Shown here: piece after piece, positions 48,901 through 59,393 of the stretch
Layout: each line of letters starts with the position of its first letter
Numbering within the stretch: position 1 is the first letter of the stretch
From: Halichondria panicea
Taxonomy: Eukaryota > Porifera > Demospongiae > Suberitida > Halichondriidae
Assembly: GCF_963675165.1 (NCBI RefSeq)
Contig: NC_087383.1
Coordinates: forward strand, 5,620,839 to 5,684,838
Direction: 5' to 3'
DNA length: 64,000 bases
The notes under the pieces: model-generated
Seen by the model: only the letters and a program-made list of their open reading frames with translations
Databases searched by the model: none
What the model was told of the DNA's origin: nothing
Translations under genes and position numbers: made by a program

Positions 48901-50205
48901 AGTTAAATGAACGGTGAATGTACGGATGTGTCAATATTGACAGGGACACCACAATAGACAGGTATCACTATAATATTTAGAACCTGTCTATTGTGGTGCC
49001 CCTATAAACAAGTCAGTCACCCTCTATAATACAGCCAGCTAGGTTAATGAGCCCCAAAAGTCTCCATAGCATGTGTTTGGACCTATGTTAGCAGGCCACC
49101 TCTTTATTACAGCCACTGTTGGGTATAACAGCCATTAGACAGCTTTCGCTGTACATGTACATATCATGAATAACAAACTTAATACATGTACGTACGTACG
49201 TGCATCAACTTGTATACAAGTACCGTTTTAGACATCAGATTTCCTCCCCCCCCCCTACACACACACACATCACAGCCCCACTTGCTCCACTCCCTCGTCA
49301 GACCTATTTCCACGGGCCCATCAATCGCGTCGAGGCCGAAGCCCTACTAATAAAAGACGGAGAATTTCTTGTTCGAGAGAGCTCTAAGAAACCCGGTCAA
49401 TACGTACTCACTGGAATGGCCTCAGGCAAGATACAGCACCTCCTCCTCATGGACAAGCACGGCAAGGTGGGGACATTAATGTAGCGAGTAATTATACAGG
49501 ATGCACATTAATTTTTTTGTGCTGTGAGTCCATGCATATGTATGGTGTACGTGTTTGTATTGAACACCCACTAATAGTGCATTAGTACATGTATAGTATA
49601 TAATATTGTCACAGTGTGTTTACAGTGTAAAGGCTAAGATAAAACAACATGACCCAGCATGACCTTCTGACCTCCCCTAATTAATAGTACAGTTTACTTA
49701 GTAAAGTTTAAAGCATAATTATCACTGCTAAGGCTTTCACCACATAAACGGAAACAACACCTCTGTACAGTACAAGGGACAAAGCTTAACCTAATGAAGT
49801 TCATTAGCCACAGTAATGTACATGCATGTAGCTATGATGCTCCAGTTACACACAAAAATTAAACAATTAAGACAGCGACAGTTAGTACCAAAGTATAGTA
49901 ATTATACTAGCCAACTCCCATACAATATTGGCCAGAAGCGTATTCAACTGGTGTTACAACCGTTGAGCAGTTCACAGCAGACACAACACGCACGGTTAGC
50001 TTTACCGGATCCTCTACATGCATGCAGCTATGCACTGATCCATTTATTAATAATATAATTTTCCCTGTAGGTCAAGTCTAAGGATCGTGAATTTGATAGC
50101 ATACCTGATCTGGTGAGGTACTTCAGAGACAAACAGTCTGCCCTTGTCATAGGAAGCTCCCAGGTCTACCTCAGCAACCCAGTTGCCAACGCTTTCTTGA
50201 CCTAA
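39977..50205 (+). CDS. SHC: SHC-family adaptor (PTB, linker with tyrosine motifs, SH2)
   Basis: Fourteen exons: 39977-40120, 40311-40381, 40536-40599, 41769-41799, 42393-42526, 42782-42833, 43817-43949, 45950-46106, 46876-47080, 47322-47585, 48103-48385, 48675-48757, 49276-49466, 50071-50205. Phases agree throughout; 648 aa. The PTB domain (about 35-205) shows YLGCVEVKQSMRTLQF, SISFASGGD and TIGQAFELRYKMYL, the SHC signature. The SH2 domain (about 551-645) has the phosphotyrosine-binding Arg574 in FLVRES and GQYVLTGM. The linker holds many tyrosines; PYGN and DYSN fit the Grb2 YxN consensus, as in vertebrate SHC. SHC couples phosphotyrosine receptors to Ras. A GTPase gene is nested in intron 7, and intron 10 ends in an acceptor-derived minisatellite. 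Confidence 0.96.
40424..40525. repeat. (CA)n tract before SHC exon 3
   Basis: About 100 bp of CA-rich sequence ending 11 bp before the exon 3 acceptor (CATCAACAG). Replaces a normal polypyrimidine tract. Confidence 0.9.
41451..41670. mobile_element. MITE family M1, copy in SHC intron 3
   Basis: The left end is ACCGTATAGC and then GCCGGTAATTTTCAGGGGGC; the right end is CCCCGGAAATTACCAGCTAA, with TTCGTGGT and ACCACGAA inside. Confidence 0.7.
41905..42015. mobile_element. M3-type repeat
   Basis: Shares CCTTTGCTGAGCGGTTTGTT, GGGACCTGGC and GGCCTTTCTTTAG blocks with the copy at 61077. In SHC intron 4. Confidence 0.5.
42859..42977. repeat. (GT)n / (GC) tract in SHC intron 6
   Basis: About 120 bp of GT with GCGT interruptions, starting about 25 bp after the exon 6 donor. 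Confidence 0.9.
43105..43712 (+). mobile_element. R1 interspersed repeat, copy 3
   Basis: Starts GCCTCGGTGCGCATGCACAA GCGAGG (a hairpin) and ends with GAGGCATCATGCAGCACCCC GGGTGC. The GCCTCGGT start is the reverse complement of the ACCGAGGC found at R1 3' ends, so R1 may have short inverted ends. In SHC intron 6. Confidence 0.75.
44148..45308 (-). CDS. AIG1/GIMAP-like GTPase, single exon, nested in SHC intron 7
   Basis: An uninterrupted 386-aa frame with ATG at 45308. The G1 P-loop GKTGTGKST is at residues 80-88, an AIG1-type switch stretch NITGACTTKVTKYE at about 109-122, and G3 DSPG at 134-137. The G4 position reads VLTFAN near 203-208, departing from classic N/TKxD as AIG1-like proteins often do. 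The last 50 residues are Gly/Val-rich and hydrophobic, fitting a C-terminal membrane anchor or hairpin. GIMAP-type proteins are membrane-associated GTPases tied to immune-cell survival in vertebrates. The gene lies antisense within the 2-kb intron 7 of the SHC-like gene and has no introns, suggesting retroposition. It may instead belong to a related septin/TOC-like group; function is open. Confidence 0.85.
   Translation of the reverse strand: MATSSDQSIEKQLGTLADHQTSLESSDVFRIDPEEDMDQQMERLMAELNKLPQEMRTTLDVNTIKRNYQNAKSISILVTGKTGTGKSTLANGILGVKIQRERVAIEGANITGACTTKVTKYETRKGEIAVALWDSPGLQDGTANQTDYLRQMKQQCSKRDLTIYCIKMIETRFVQGTDNPDIIAMKKITKAFGNDFWKSTVIVLTFANSIEAVNYDIKYLSPEKKIEEIKKVISQWINQIKNILIKDVKIPKEIVKSILIVPAGHYMEPHIPGCRYWLSNLWFHCVHAISSPEAKVALVKINFSRIKREDLINDEDFQRAPEEQPIVVNKEAYSTILRGVLGAIGGGLAGAGVGVGVGVGTVGLILPISLPVGIVLGVLIGFVACV
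45309..45949. other. Upstream region of the nested GTPase, rest of SHC intron 7
   Basis: About 640 bp without coding sequence. The GTPase promoter must lie here. It contains an inverted repeat: TTTTTGCTCGC near 45866 and GCGAGCAAAAA near 45751. Confidence 0.5.
46406..46614. mobile_element. MITE family M1, best-preserved copy
   Basis: Left end TACCGTATAGCGGGTAATTT TCGTGGGGTAAAA; right end TTTTTTACCCCACGAAACTT ACCCGCTATACGGTA. Nearly perfect inverted repeats of about 33 bp with a TA target duplication. About 209 bp, non-coding. In SHC intron 8. Confidence 0.92.
47690..47740 (-). repeat. R1 repeat, terminal fragment, inverted
   Basis: GGTGCCGATGCCTCGGTGGA is the reverse complement of the R1 3' end. 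It sits just before the SHC intron 10 minisatellite. Confidence 0.6.
47760..48095. repeat. Minisatellite copying the SHC exon 11 acceptor
   Basis: Five units each contain CCCTACAGTGTCACCCTCCC CAAC, which is the exon 11 acceptor (CCCTACAG|) plus the first 16 exon bases, separated by CTAACCCC-rich linkers. The real acceptor is the sixth copy, at 48102. Splicing to any earlier copy would read VSPSPTLTP and then a stop in the units with the common linker. Confidence 0.95.
48950..49150. mobile_element. M4-type repeat with terminal inverted segment
   Basis: CACCACAATAGACAGGT and ACCTGTCTATTGTGGTG form a stem at 48959-49001. The rest matches 36378-36612. In SHC intron 12. Confidence 0.7.
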
Positions 50206-52167
50206 AGCACCGTACCGTGTGCCATACTCCATGAGACTAAATATGTACACAACATCAGTATTATTATTATAGGCACGTTTTCAACATGTTCTAAATGTGT
50301 TGTAGTGTTGTATGTATGTGTTTGTTTGTATCTGACCATATTAATTATGTTTGCACTGCTTGACTTATGAATAATTATAAACTGTATGTGAGAGGCATAT
50401 GTAGGGCTGTAGCTGGTTATACCAGGGTGTGGGTTTCTGTTCACTGTATGATAATAATTGTTGCTGCTATAATAATTATAAAATAACATGTGCCAGCAAG
50501 CTGAACTGGTCAAACAAGTATGGGCTGTATATAGTCAACCCTCTATGCAAGCTGAACTGGTCAAACAAGTGTGGGCTGTATAGTCAACCCTCTATGCAAG
50601 CTGAACTGGTCAAACAAGTGTGGGCTGTATAGTCAACCCTCTATGCAAGCTGAACTGGTCAAACAAGTGTGGGCTGTATATAGTCAACCCTCTATGCAAG
50701 CTGAACTGGTCAAACAAGTGTGGGCTGTATAGTCAACCCTCTATGCAAGCTGAACTGGTCAAACAAGTGTGGGCTGTATAGTCAACCCTCTATGCAAGCT
50801 GAACTGGTCAAACAAGTGTGGGCTGTAGTCAACCCTCTAATTCATTGTGAGGTAGATCTAGTACACCCTCTAATTGAGGTATTGCCAATGCAGCAGCACT
50901 AGTTTCTGGACTGTCCCAGCTGGTTGTCAGTATAATTATATAGAACCCTAGCTATAGCTGGCCTGGAGCACTTTAATTTGGGCATCACATAGCATTACTG
51001 GGTTTGCAGGTTGTGTTTAAACACCATTGCAGACAGTAGAATAACACTTCCTCTGTGAAAGAGGTGTCCATGTTCATATCATTGTTCGAGGTTTCACTGT
51101 TCTGCTCCCAATATAAAGTTTATCGTAAATTAATGGCAAAAAAACACTTGAGATAAAAATGTACATTAGGAAGAGTACGCAACTCCACTTAAAACCGTAG
51201 TAGGTGTTTCTTCCAACCTACGTCACAACCACATGCTGTTGTGTAACAGTACACTTATGCATTTCTATTTTTTGCCTTGATCGAGCTGCAAACGGCTAGG
51301 GCACATTGCAATTGAATATGGACTGTACGTTGCACGAGGACACTTTCTCGTTATTTATAATGTTTCACAATGTCAGTCAACAGGAGTGTGTACGGATACT
51401 ACCTGTAAGTGATATTATTATGGTATCCCTTGTGTTGACCATATGCGCTATGCAGGCCATTATTACTGTCTACACTGTTTTATATTGTCATACTAAAAGT
51501 ACATGCATGCATGTATGATTATTATGAGACATGTGAGTGGTTGGAAAGGCTAAACATCTGAAGTGTAGATTGGAATCGCTTTGACTGACCTGTAATGTAA
51601 TGTTTCGACTTCGTGTAATCATTCTCCCATGCATTCACTGATGTACATACTGCATGTGATCAGTTATTGTACAAAGACAGTGTAGGTTATTTTAACCATA
51701 CACTTGCACACACCTCTCACCCACATGCATGCACACATGCTATTAATTCATTTTTAAGCCACAGCTTATCATGCACGAGAGTTCAATTGTCCTCTTGTCA
51801 TAACAGCTTGGTCTATTTTGGCTAGTGAATATCATTATTAAGTACAATGTGGTATTACTGGTATGTCTAGTGAATCTAGTTATACCTGTTTTTCAGGAAA
51901 ATCAACAATGTCATGTGATGTAATGTGATGAATAGAGTAAACAATAACAATACATGTCATACAGAAACTAGAAGGAACAAATGTTGCACTAGCACCATAC
52001 ACAAAGTGGTTGCATGGTAATAATGATTGTGTAGCTAGATAGTCTAATAGCATTGGGCTATGGGTATTATGTGATGATGGCACTTGTACATTAAACAGAA
52101 AATGTGACGGAACAAAAATATTTACAGCAGCGACACTAAAACACAACACACAGTTTTCCTCAATATG
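50206..52167. other. 3' flank of SHC and intergenic, no further gene
   Basis: Contains the 49-bp tandem repeat described separately. The remainder shows short ORFs without recognised domains. The SHC 3' UTR probably occupies the first part. Confidence 0.5.
50498..50842. repeat. 49-bp tandem repeat, about 7 copies
   Basis: The unit contains CTGAACTGGTCAAACAAGTG and GGGCTGTATAGTCAACCCTC. Some units carry an extra TA (TATATAG). About 290 bp after the SHC stop, so possibly transcribed in the 3' UTR. Units are near-identical with no variable spacers. Confidence 0.95.
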
Positions 52168-52779
52168 TCATCTCTTGTAGACCCAGCTTCTCCAGTAGTC
52201 GTCATTGGGGGCAATCGGCCATGACTTGCTGTGCACCATGGAAACGGTGTCCGCACTCGGTGCCTCGGGAAGAGACTTGCTAGTGGCGGTGGCATTAGGA
52301 GAGTGAGTGGGTGGGGTTTTGTAGACTGGGAGGAAGAAAACACATCTGATCAGTTACTGATACGAACATAACATTATTTAACAAACTAATGACAGTACAA
52401 CTTTAAACGAAACATGAAAATCACCACCTACCCTATATTACCAATAGCTGAATGCACAGTACAGCAGATACTTTACATGTTTTAGTGGACTACTGTTAGT
52501 ATAGTAGATATAGATCTAATTATAAATGAAAACAGTCGATGACTTGACTAGAACCTGAATTCAAGCTTGTTTAATTATGATAACATAAAACTCACAGTTT
52601 TGCAGAATGCTTGCAATGAAGTTAAGTTTTATAGTAGCCTCAGGTGTGGCCTGGGGCTCTTGTTGCTTTGCTGCTGGTACCGGTACTTGTCTCCTGGCCT
52701 TGTAGAGTGGAGATCGAGAGTGATAGCATTCAGCAGACCGACAAGAAGTGTCTATAGCGTAGAAGGGCACACTGCTCAT
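52168..52779 (-). CDS. Unrecognised two-exon gene, 113 aa
   Basis: Exon 1 is 52779-52596 (ATG at 52779) and exon 2 is 52325-52168. The donor is ACT|GTGAGT, the acceptor CTCCCAG|TC; phases agree and the stop is TGA. The product starts MSSVPFYAIDTSCRSAECYH and ends SKSWPIAPNDDYWRSWVYKR. The middle is rich in Ala, Pro, Gln and Thr. There is no signal peptide or membrane segment, and no family is recognised. The aromatic, basic C-terminus looks conserved in style. The gene is divergent from the fibrinogen-like gene, with 265 bp between starts. Support is the intron model and clean frame only. Confidence 0.55.
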
Positions 52780-53044
52780 GATGAAGGAGAGCTAGCTATA
52801 GAAGTGAGCAATCTGGTAGACTTGTTGTTTTTCTAGCTAGCTAGCTAGCTAGATTGCACACGCACAGTAGTTGCTGACCTTTGAGATGCAAGTGGAACAA
52901 AATTCATCACTTGCACCAGAGGTCACTAATCTACAACCCGCGGCTATATAATACTATAATAATCAGGCTATAACAAGTTGCGCATGCGCTTAAAACACAA
53001 TACTGAAAAGTTTTGCTAAACCTCTCATACCTTTGCTGTCAATT

Positions 53045-55297
53045 ATGACTCCATTGAAGTTCCTGATAGCAAGTGTTTTGGTTGTACTGACGAGCTGTCA
53101 CCGGTACACACCCCAGGCATTCTCTGCAGGCAGCTGCACTGGCTTACCTGTGGACACTCACAGTTTAGTCAAGGCCAGAATACAAGAAATAGAAGGTGGT
53201 TATACACACGTACTTATGTAGTATAGCTATATGACATTTTTGATGTAGCTGTTCAAATCTATTGTAAAAGGATGATTTGAGAATGCTTGCGCTTGTCATT
53301 AAACTTAATTGCAGCTACTTTGAATGTGACCAAGCAATTGCAAGACGTAACTTCTTCAATTCAAGCATTAAATGTTTCACTTCAGCAACAAGGTATGTAG
53401 TTTAATAAATACATACTTGAATTGGGTGATCAATGATATACACTATCCTCCCCAACTGAAGTATGGAATGCATTGATCGATGAACTAACAAAATCATCAG
53501 TATTGAAGGTTTGCTCTTCATAATTATGCCTTTTCCTAGCCTCGTCTATTTGCTATAATAGGTCATGCAGGCCTGGTAAAAATTGTATCTGCATGGGCAT
53601 GCATGCTTGTCATGTGCTGATAAACTGTACTGGGATCCGGAGCCGCTAGATATTGGAGTGCGACCATGTTATTTCTATAGCGTCAGAAAGTCCTCACCCT
53701 TATAATGTTTGGGTCACTACATAATTTTATATACAAGCAGAGCAACACAAAGGGCAGCATTTATATACCTAGCTAGTACACGTTGTTGTGGTGACAAGTG
53801 ATTTTTTCGGAAATACGGTAAAATACTGAGTATAAGTATCCCTGCGTATAATGTATATTATAGTCTTTGAAATTCGTTGGATCCCCATGTATACAATCTT
53901 TACCTGGCTTATTTCTCTTCCCGTTTTTAAATAAAAATTGGCAGATGAAGGCTATCAAATAAGCATAAATTATAGTGTTAATTGCTTCACGCATGCATGC
54001 ATGGTGCATGTATAGATAGCTTTTCCTTTGAATGGCGGAAGCTGTTATACAGTTCACTGAATATGAAATGCATAAGTTGACTCTCCCACTCATAAGTTTG
54101 ACACACTATATCGATTATGTCGGACCTTCTCTGGGTGCGCATGTCTATCAAAACATCACATGGCATAACTCTAATATAATTTATAGCTAGCTATAATTAT
54201 CTCTGCCATTCCAATGATTATATTGGGAGTGTATACAGTGCTATATAAAAATGTTAATTACCCATCATTATGCACGCATGCACCTTTACTAATTAGTTGC
54301 AGACTTGGCTACTGACATAAAGCAACTACAGACAGCTATTAACAATCTGACTTCCTCCACTGATAATGTCGCTATTAACAATCTAACTTCCTCCACTGAT
54401 AATGTCGCTATTAACAATCTAACTTCCTCCACTGATAATGTCGCTATCAACAATCAAACTTTCTCCACTGATAATGGCCCTAGTTTTATTGGTAGTACCT
54501 CGGCGAACCCAGCAACCTCTTGTAGTGACATCCCTCGAGAAAAACCATCTGGAGAATTCTGGATACAGAATACTAAAACTGGGGGCAGTCCTATGAAAGT
54601 GTTCTGTGACATGACAAAAACTTGTTGCAACACTACGGGAGGATGGACACGAGTAGCCAATATCGATATGAGAGATCCAAATCAGACTTGTCCGAGCGGA
54701 TTCACCTTAATTAAAAGGGAATATCCCCCATTAAGAACTTGCGGGAGGCATGGTGATGGATTCGGCTGTAGACGTACACAATTTCAAGTCCCTCAAGAAA
54801 ATTACTCTCGTGTGTGCGGCCGTGTTATTGGTTATCAGAAAGGTAGCAGTCGTGGTTTTAGTACAGGATTCTCGAGTTCCATTATCTTTATTGATGGAGC
54901 ATGGTTGACGTTAGCTAATGACAATACCGACCCGGACATAATTTGGAGCTTTGTAGTTGCTCGAGATGAGACTACCAACAGTACAGAATATATTTGCCCT
55001 TGCACGCGACCAAACCTCATTGTAAATTCAGTGCCAAGTGTTTTCAGACAAGACTATTTCTGTGATACTGGTAGTAGAGAAGCAGCGACTGACGTGTTGT
55101 TTTACGATATGGATCCGCTGTGGGATGGTCAGGGATGTGGGGGTTCCAGTACTTGTTGTCAGTTCAACAACCCACCGTGGTTCTGCAAGCAACTCCCTCA
55201 TTCATCTTCAGATGATATTGAATTAAGCATGTGCAATAGAGCGGTAGCTATTGAAGGGGACAGTCCCCTGGAAATTATTGAGTTGTACGTTCATTGA
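53045..55297 (+). CDS. Secreted fibrinogen-C-like protein with Ser/Thr/Asn repeats
   Basis: Three exons: 53045-53195, 53315-53392, 54303-55297; phases agree; 407 aa. A signal peptide is clear (MTPLKFLIASVLVVLTSC). Exon 2 and the start of exon 3 code for heptad-like sequence (VTKQLQDVTSSIQALNVSLQ) suggesting a coiled coil. Exon 3 then has three full copies and one variant of AINNLTSSTDNV, each with an N-linked glycosylation site (NLT). The C-terminal part starts CSDIPREKPSGEFWIQ, VFCDMTKTCC, GGWTRVANIDM, like the start of fibrinogen-C or collagen C-propeptide folds, and is Cys-rich to the end. It is probably an extracellular lectin-like or matrix protein, of a kind often expanded in sponges and cnidarians. 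The exact subfamily is uncertain. Confidence 0.8.
54334..54477 (+). repeat. 36-bp coding repeat in the fibrinogen-like gene
   Basis: Four units of GCTATTAACAATCTGACTTC...GATAATGTC; the last is a variant (NNQTFSTDNG). It begins about 30 bp after the exon 3 acceptor and keeps frame. Confidence 0.95.
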
Positions 55298-55832
55298 TAC
55301 AATACATGCAATGCCTAAGAACTTTAATGCATGAACATCATTGTTTAGACTAGGTACGTTTAATATGCCGAAGTATTATGTTTGTATAATTATAATTATG
55401 ATAATGTTACTGATGTAGACTATTTCATGATGGTGTAATAGTGCATGCATGGTTGCAAGAACGTTGACCTATAGATCTCTAGAGGGTATATATAGTTGTT
55501 ATCATTAACTCTGAATGAGCAACATTCACATTGATTCAGGTGTACAGTATAATTGTTATATGAAATGACGACTAATGCCGGCTATAATAGGTTTTGTTTC
55601 ACTTGCATTGTGTTGAATTGAGTACAGCTAACTAAATTGTGAAAGTGGATAATCATACATACACATTCAGTACAAATCCATGTGCATATGTAGTTGCCTG
55701 GTATATAAGCAGGTCCGAACTCTGCAAGCATGCATGCATGTCAATGCTAGTTTTATAGCCTCAAGCCATATACATTAATTAGTTACAATCGTTTGATTCA
55801 ACTCAGTCTTGCTCATCAATTCTATTGTCGCA

Positions 55833-56778
55833 ATGGACAACACACTGCAAGGTGAAGGTGACTCGCATTTGAAGCGGTAATGTTACACAATTAAAATTAC
55901 TGAGTCATGTCTTTCTACAGCTGCAGCACATGTTTCAACTATCACCACAACCAACACTCAACCGCCTGCCTATATATATCCACCCAACACGCCTGAGCAA
56001 CCAGGACTTTATCCTTCAACTGGTATACTATAATTAATTATGCTAACAAATAATATCATGCATCTTACTATGCAGGTCCCTATGAGCTCCAGGAAAAACA
56101 AGTTGTAAGTTAATTGCCCTCAGTTTATTCATTTGGCTCATCTATAATTATAAGGCAGGCCAATTAATTTTGTATGACTGCTATATAAATGCAGTAAAAC
56201 TGCATGCATGTGTGCATGCAGTCACGCATACAACATTATACATCTTCTATAGACCAATGTGGTGATCACCCAGCAACCTACCGTGGTTACCGTTGAATCA
56301 GCTGGTAATGCTGGATCTGGAGCATACACCTTAGCCCTGTTGCTGACTCTTTGTGGTACAGTGTGTTGTCAGTGGTGTCTTTTCTGCTCCATACCTGCAA
56401 TGATCTATGCCTCTATGGTGAGCACCTTATTCTATATAAGGCATACCTGCATGTAGTCAATGCAATATAGTCAATATAGTACACAATGGCCAGATTTTTA
56501 CGGGTATATTAATAATAATTTATAGCTATTCACCTGTACAGTATAGCTATACAATTATCATAACAGCTTCACATTATTAAGTATACATTCAGTACATAGT
56601 TGATACAATTACATTCTCCCCACATAATTATACACATTAGGCTAACTCTGCACGAGACCCAGAGATTGCTAACAACAACAAAAACATCTCATTTGCTCTA
56701 TCAACGGCTGGGATTGTGTTTGGTGTTGTTGGATTTATCGTTATTGTTGGGAGCATTGTTGGCTACGTACTTCTTTAG
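55833..56778 (+). CDS. Dispanin/CD225-domain membrane protein
   Basis: Five exons: 55833-55851, 55921-56022, 56076-56104, 56253-56417, 56641-56778; phases agree; 150 aa. The N-terminal half is Pro/Thr/Tyr-rich (PPAYIYPPNTPEQPG), as in proline-rich dispanins. Two hydrophobic segments follow: YTLALLLTLCGTVCCQWCLF with CSIPAMIYASM, then FALSTAGIVFGVVGFIVIVG. The juxtamembrane block IYASMANSARDPEIANNNKN fits the CD225 pattern (A/S-x-x-A-R-D...A). Family members include IFITM and PRRT proteins, small membrane proteins that affect membrane fusion or trafficking. The start ATG precedes a six-codon first exon; no better start is seen. It lies 206 bp upstream of CYP20A1 on the same strand. Confidence 0.8.
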
Positions 56779-56984
56779 TATTATTTATATATAAAATCCA
56801 TAATGATTTCATGATGCCAGAACTTTTTATAGACAGACTTTTAGGTAGCTATGAGTGTGTGATTTATTTCAGTTTGTTTGTTTACCAATCACATTGATGA
56901 TCTTGATTCTACACATCAGCGCATGCGCAATAGTCTCTCTGACCCCTGAACTTGTGTTGTTACATATCTTGCCTAGCCACCGAA

Positions 56985-59354
56985 ATGCTCGACTTTGTGA
57001 TCTTCGCCTTCACTGCAGTAGTGGGTCTTATTGTGATCCTGCTCTTTTGTTACTTCAGTGGGTCAAACAGCAAAGCAAAGGTGCAATACATAAGCATGTA
57101 ATAAAGTTAATTAATTTTATATCATGTAAATTAATAGCATAACAGATAGATATCTCATACCGATTCACTTTACTATAGCTCTGATAAGAAATTGGTAATC
57201 TAGAGGTCCTTAATTTACTTGCACTGTTCCAACCCACCCACACGTACGTACACATACCCACACACCCACTCACACACTACACAGCCTGTGTTGATCAGTG
57301 CTCAGTCCACTGAGACCATACCACGATGGAACGAGCCGCCCGCTCATGAAGAGTGAGTCATGTCAAGTGTATGCACTACCCTACACTTTACTGCATGGTT
57401 TTTGTAATTATAGGCAAATGTTATGGCTCTTCCAGATTTGCACATACCATCTGAAAACGCTCTTTCGCTTTCAGATTATCAGATTGTACCATCAGAACTA
57501 AAATTAGAGAGCCAACTCTCGATTGTACACACTCTTTTCATTTAGGAAAGGAGACCTAGAGGTAATGATGACCAAGTATGGAAGTCTTCATCAATTCTTG
57601 CTTCATCTCCATGACAACGGTAGGGTCCCCGTATCGTCCTTCTGGTGGGGTAAGACTCACGTGGTCACTCTATGCAGCCCTCAAGCATTCAAAGAGAGTG
57701 TCCTCTTTGTCAACAGGCCCCGTGAGTTAATTATAATTATAATCATTCATAATACGTTATAAATTTTATTGTGTCCTTGATCTCTTCACACTTCACACAT
57801 ACTCCACCCACCCACACCCACCCACTTCACAGGAGAGCTGTTTTGGGGGTTTGAGCCACTCATCACAAAATACAGTATTCAGTATGCTAATGATGAAGAC
57901 TGGGTTCAAAGGTCAAAGCTTCTCTTCCCCACCCTCAAGGGAGAAGACCTCAAATCTTACTTTCCCCACTTTGTCCAAATTGCTCTGGTAAGAATCGATT
58001 AGTATAATAATATAGCGGACATTTGGGCGGGAAACATACCATAATTATGTATCGTATAGCAATTCTACACAAAAATTGCTTCCACAAACATTGCTAACAG
58101 CAGACGCAACGTGCATTTGCATAATAGTTGGTCATCTATATAGCGATATTTTATTTGCTACTCACACACACACACACACACACACACCACACTAAATACA
58201 CCCTCCCACACACACACACACACACACCACACTAAATACACCCTCCCACACACACACACACAACAGGAGACGGAGGTTGTTTGGGAAAACTTATCTTCTA
58301 CTGAAGAAGTTCTTATACGAAAACATGCCTTCCCCATTGCCATAAAAGGAATCACTCGTAGTTGCCTTGGCGATATATTTGAGAATGATGATGAACTTCG
58401 TCGGCTCACTGATGCGTACCACATCTGCTGGAGAACAATGGAGGTGTGTGGGCGGGTGTGTGGAGCGTGTCAATATAATCATTTAGTTGCGTGGAATTAA
58501 TTATTTTCCTAACGATTATACAAAAGTCGTCTTTTTGTCGAGGTTATTTGTATTCATTCGCAGCAATTCCCGAGTTCATGAGCAGTAATTTAGGCGATTA
58601 GTATTACCAATAGCAAATAAAGTTGTTTCCTAGCTATTACATTATTTTACTACCTCTGTCCAGGAGGGTGCTCCGGAGAGTGGCTCTGAACGAGAGAGGT
58701 TGTTCCTCACAGCCAGAGGTGTGATAGAGGAGATCATCCGCAAGATAGTAGCAGCTCGTAGAGAGGGCAAAGGTCACCAGGACATCCCGTTTATCGACGC
58801 CATGTTACAACACTACGACTCGGATGATAAAGTATGTAGAAGTTCTATACATGGGTGAAATCCATCAATGTTACAAAAGCTTGCGCACTTTTTCCCGAAT
58901 TTTAGCTGATTTAGGTAGCTCTCAGAATTACCTTTCTAATGGTGTGCTTTTGTATGGAGAAGATGTTATTATTACTATCATGGTATAATTATGCAACAAT
59001 TAAACAACATAGAGTATTACAGTGAAACTATTCCGCTCTCCCTCCTCAGATTACGGCTGACGTAATCAGTTTTCTGGTGGGAGGATTCCATACCTCGGGA
59101 TACATGATTACATGGTTGCTATGGTATTTGGCAGACAACCCACAGTCACAGGTGACCAGCCCCTTAAATTATAATTAATTTTTTGTTGCAGTGTTGTAGT
59201 AAAAACGCAAGGCCTTGAATATAAATTTTTCTCCAAAATACATGTAATAATAATAGTGTAGTTTACATGACTTGTACATGTAGTTATTTCTCAAGACGCA
59301 AGTCATTTCTTGAGCCGAGTGTGTGAGGGGTGTGTGTGTGTGAGTGTGAGTGTG

Positions 59355-59393
<39 letters not shown>

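Noticed and set aside
50498-50842. Regular repeat array that could suggest CRISPR
   Set aside because: Units are directly tandem with no variable spacers, in a eukaryotic 3' flank.
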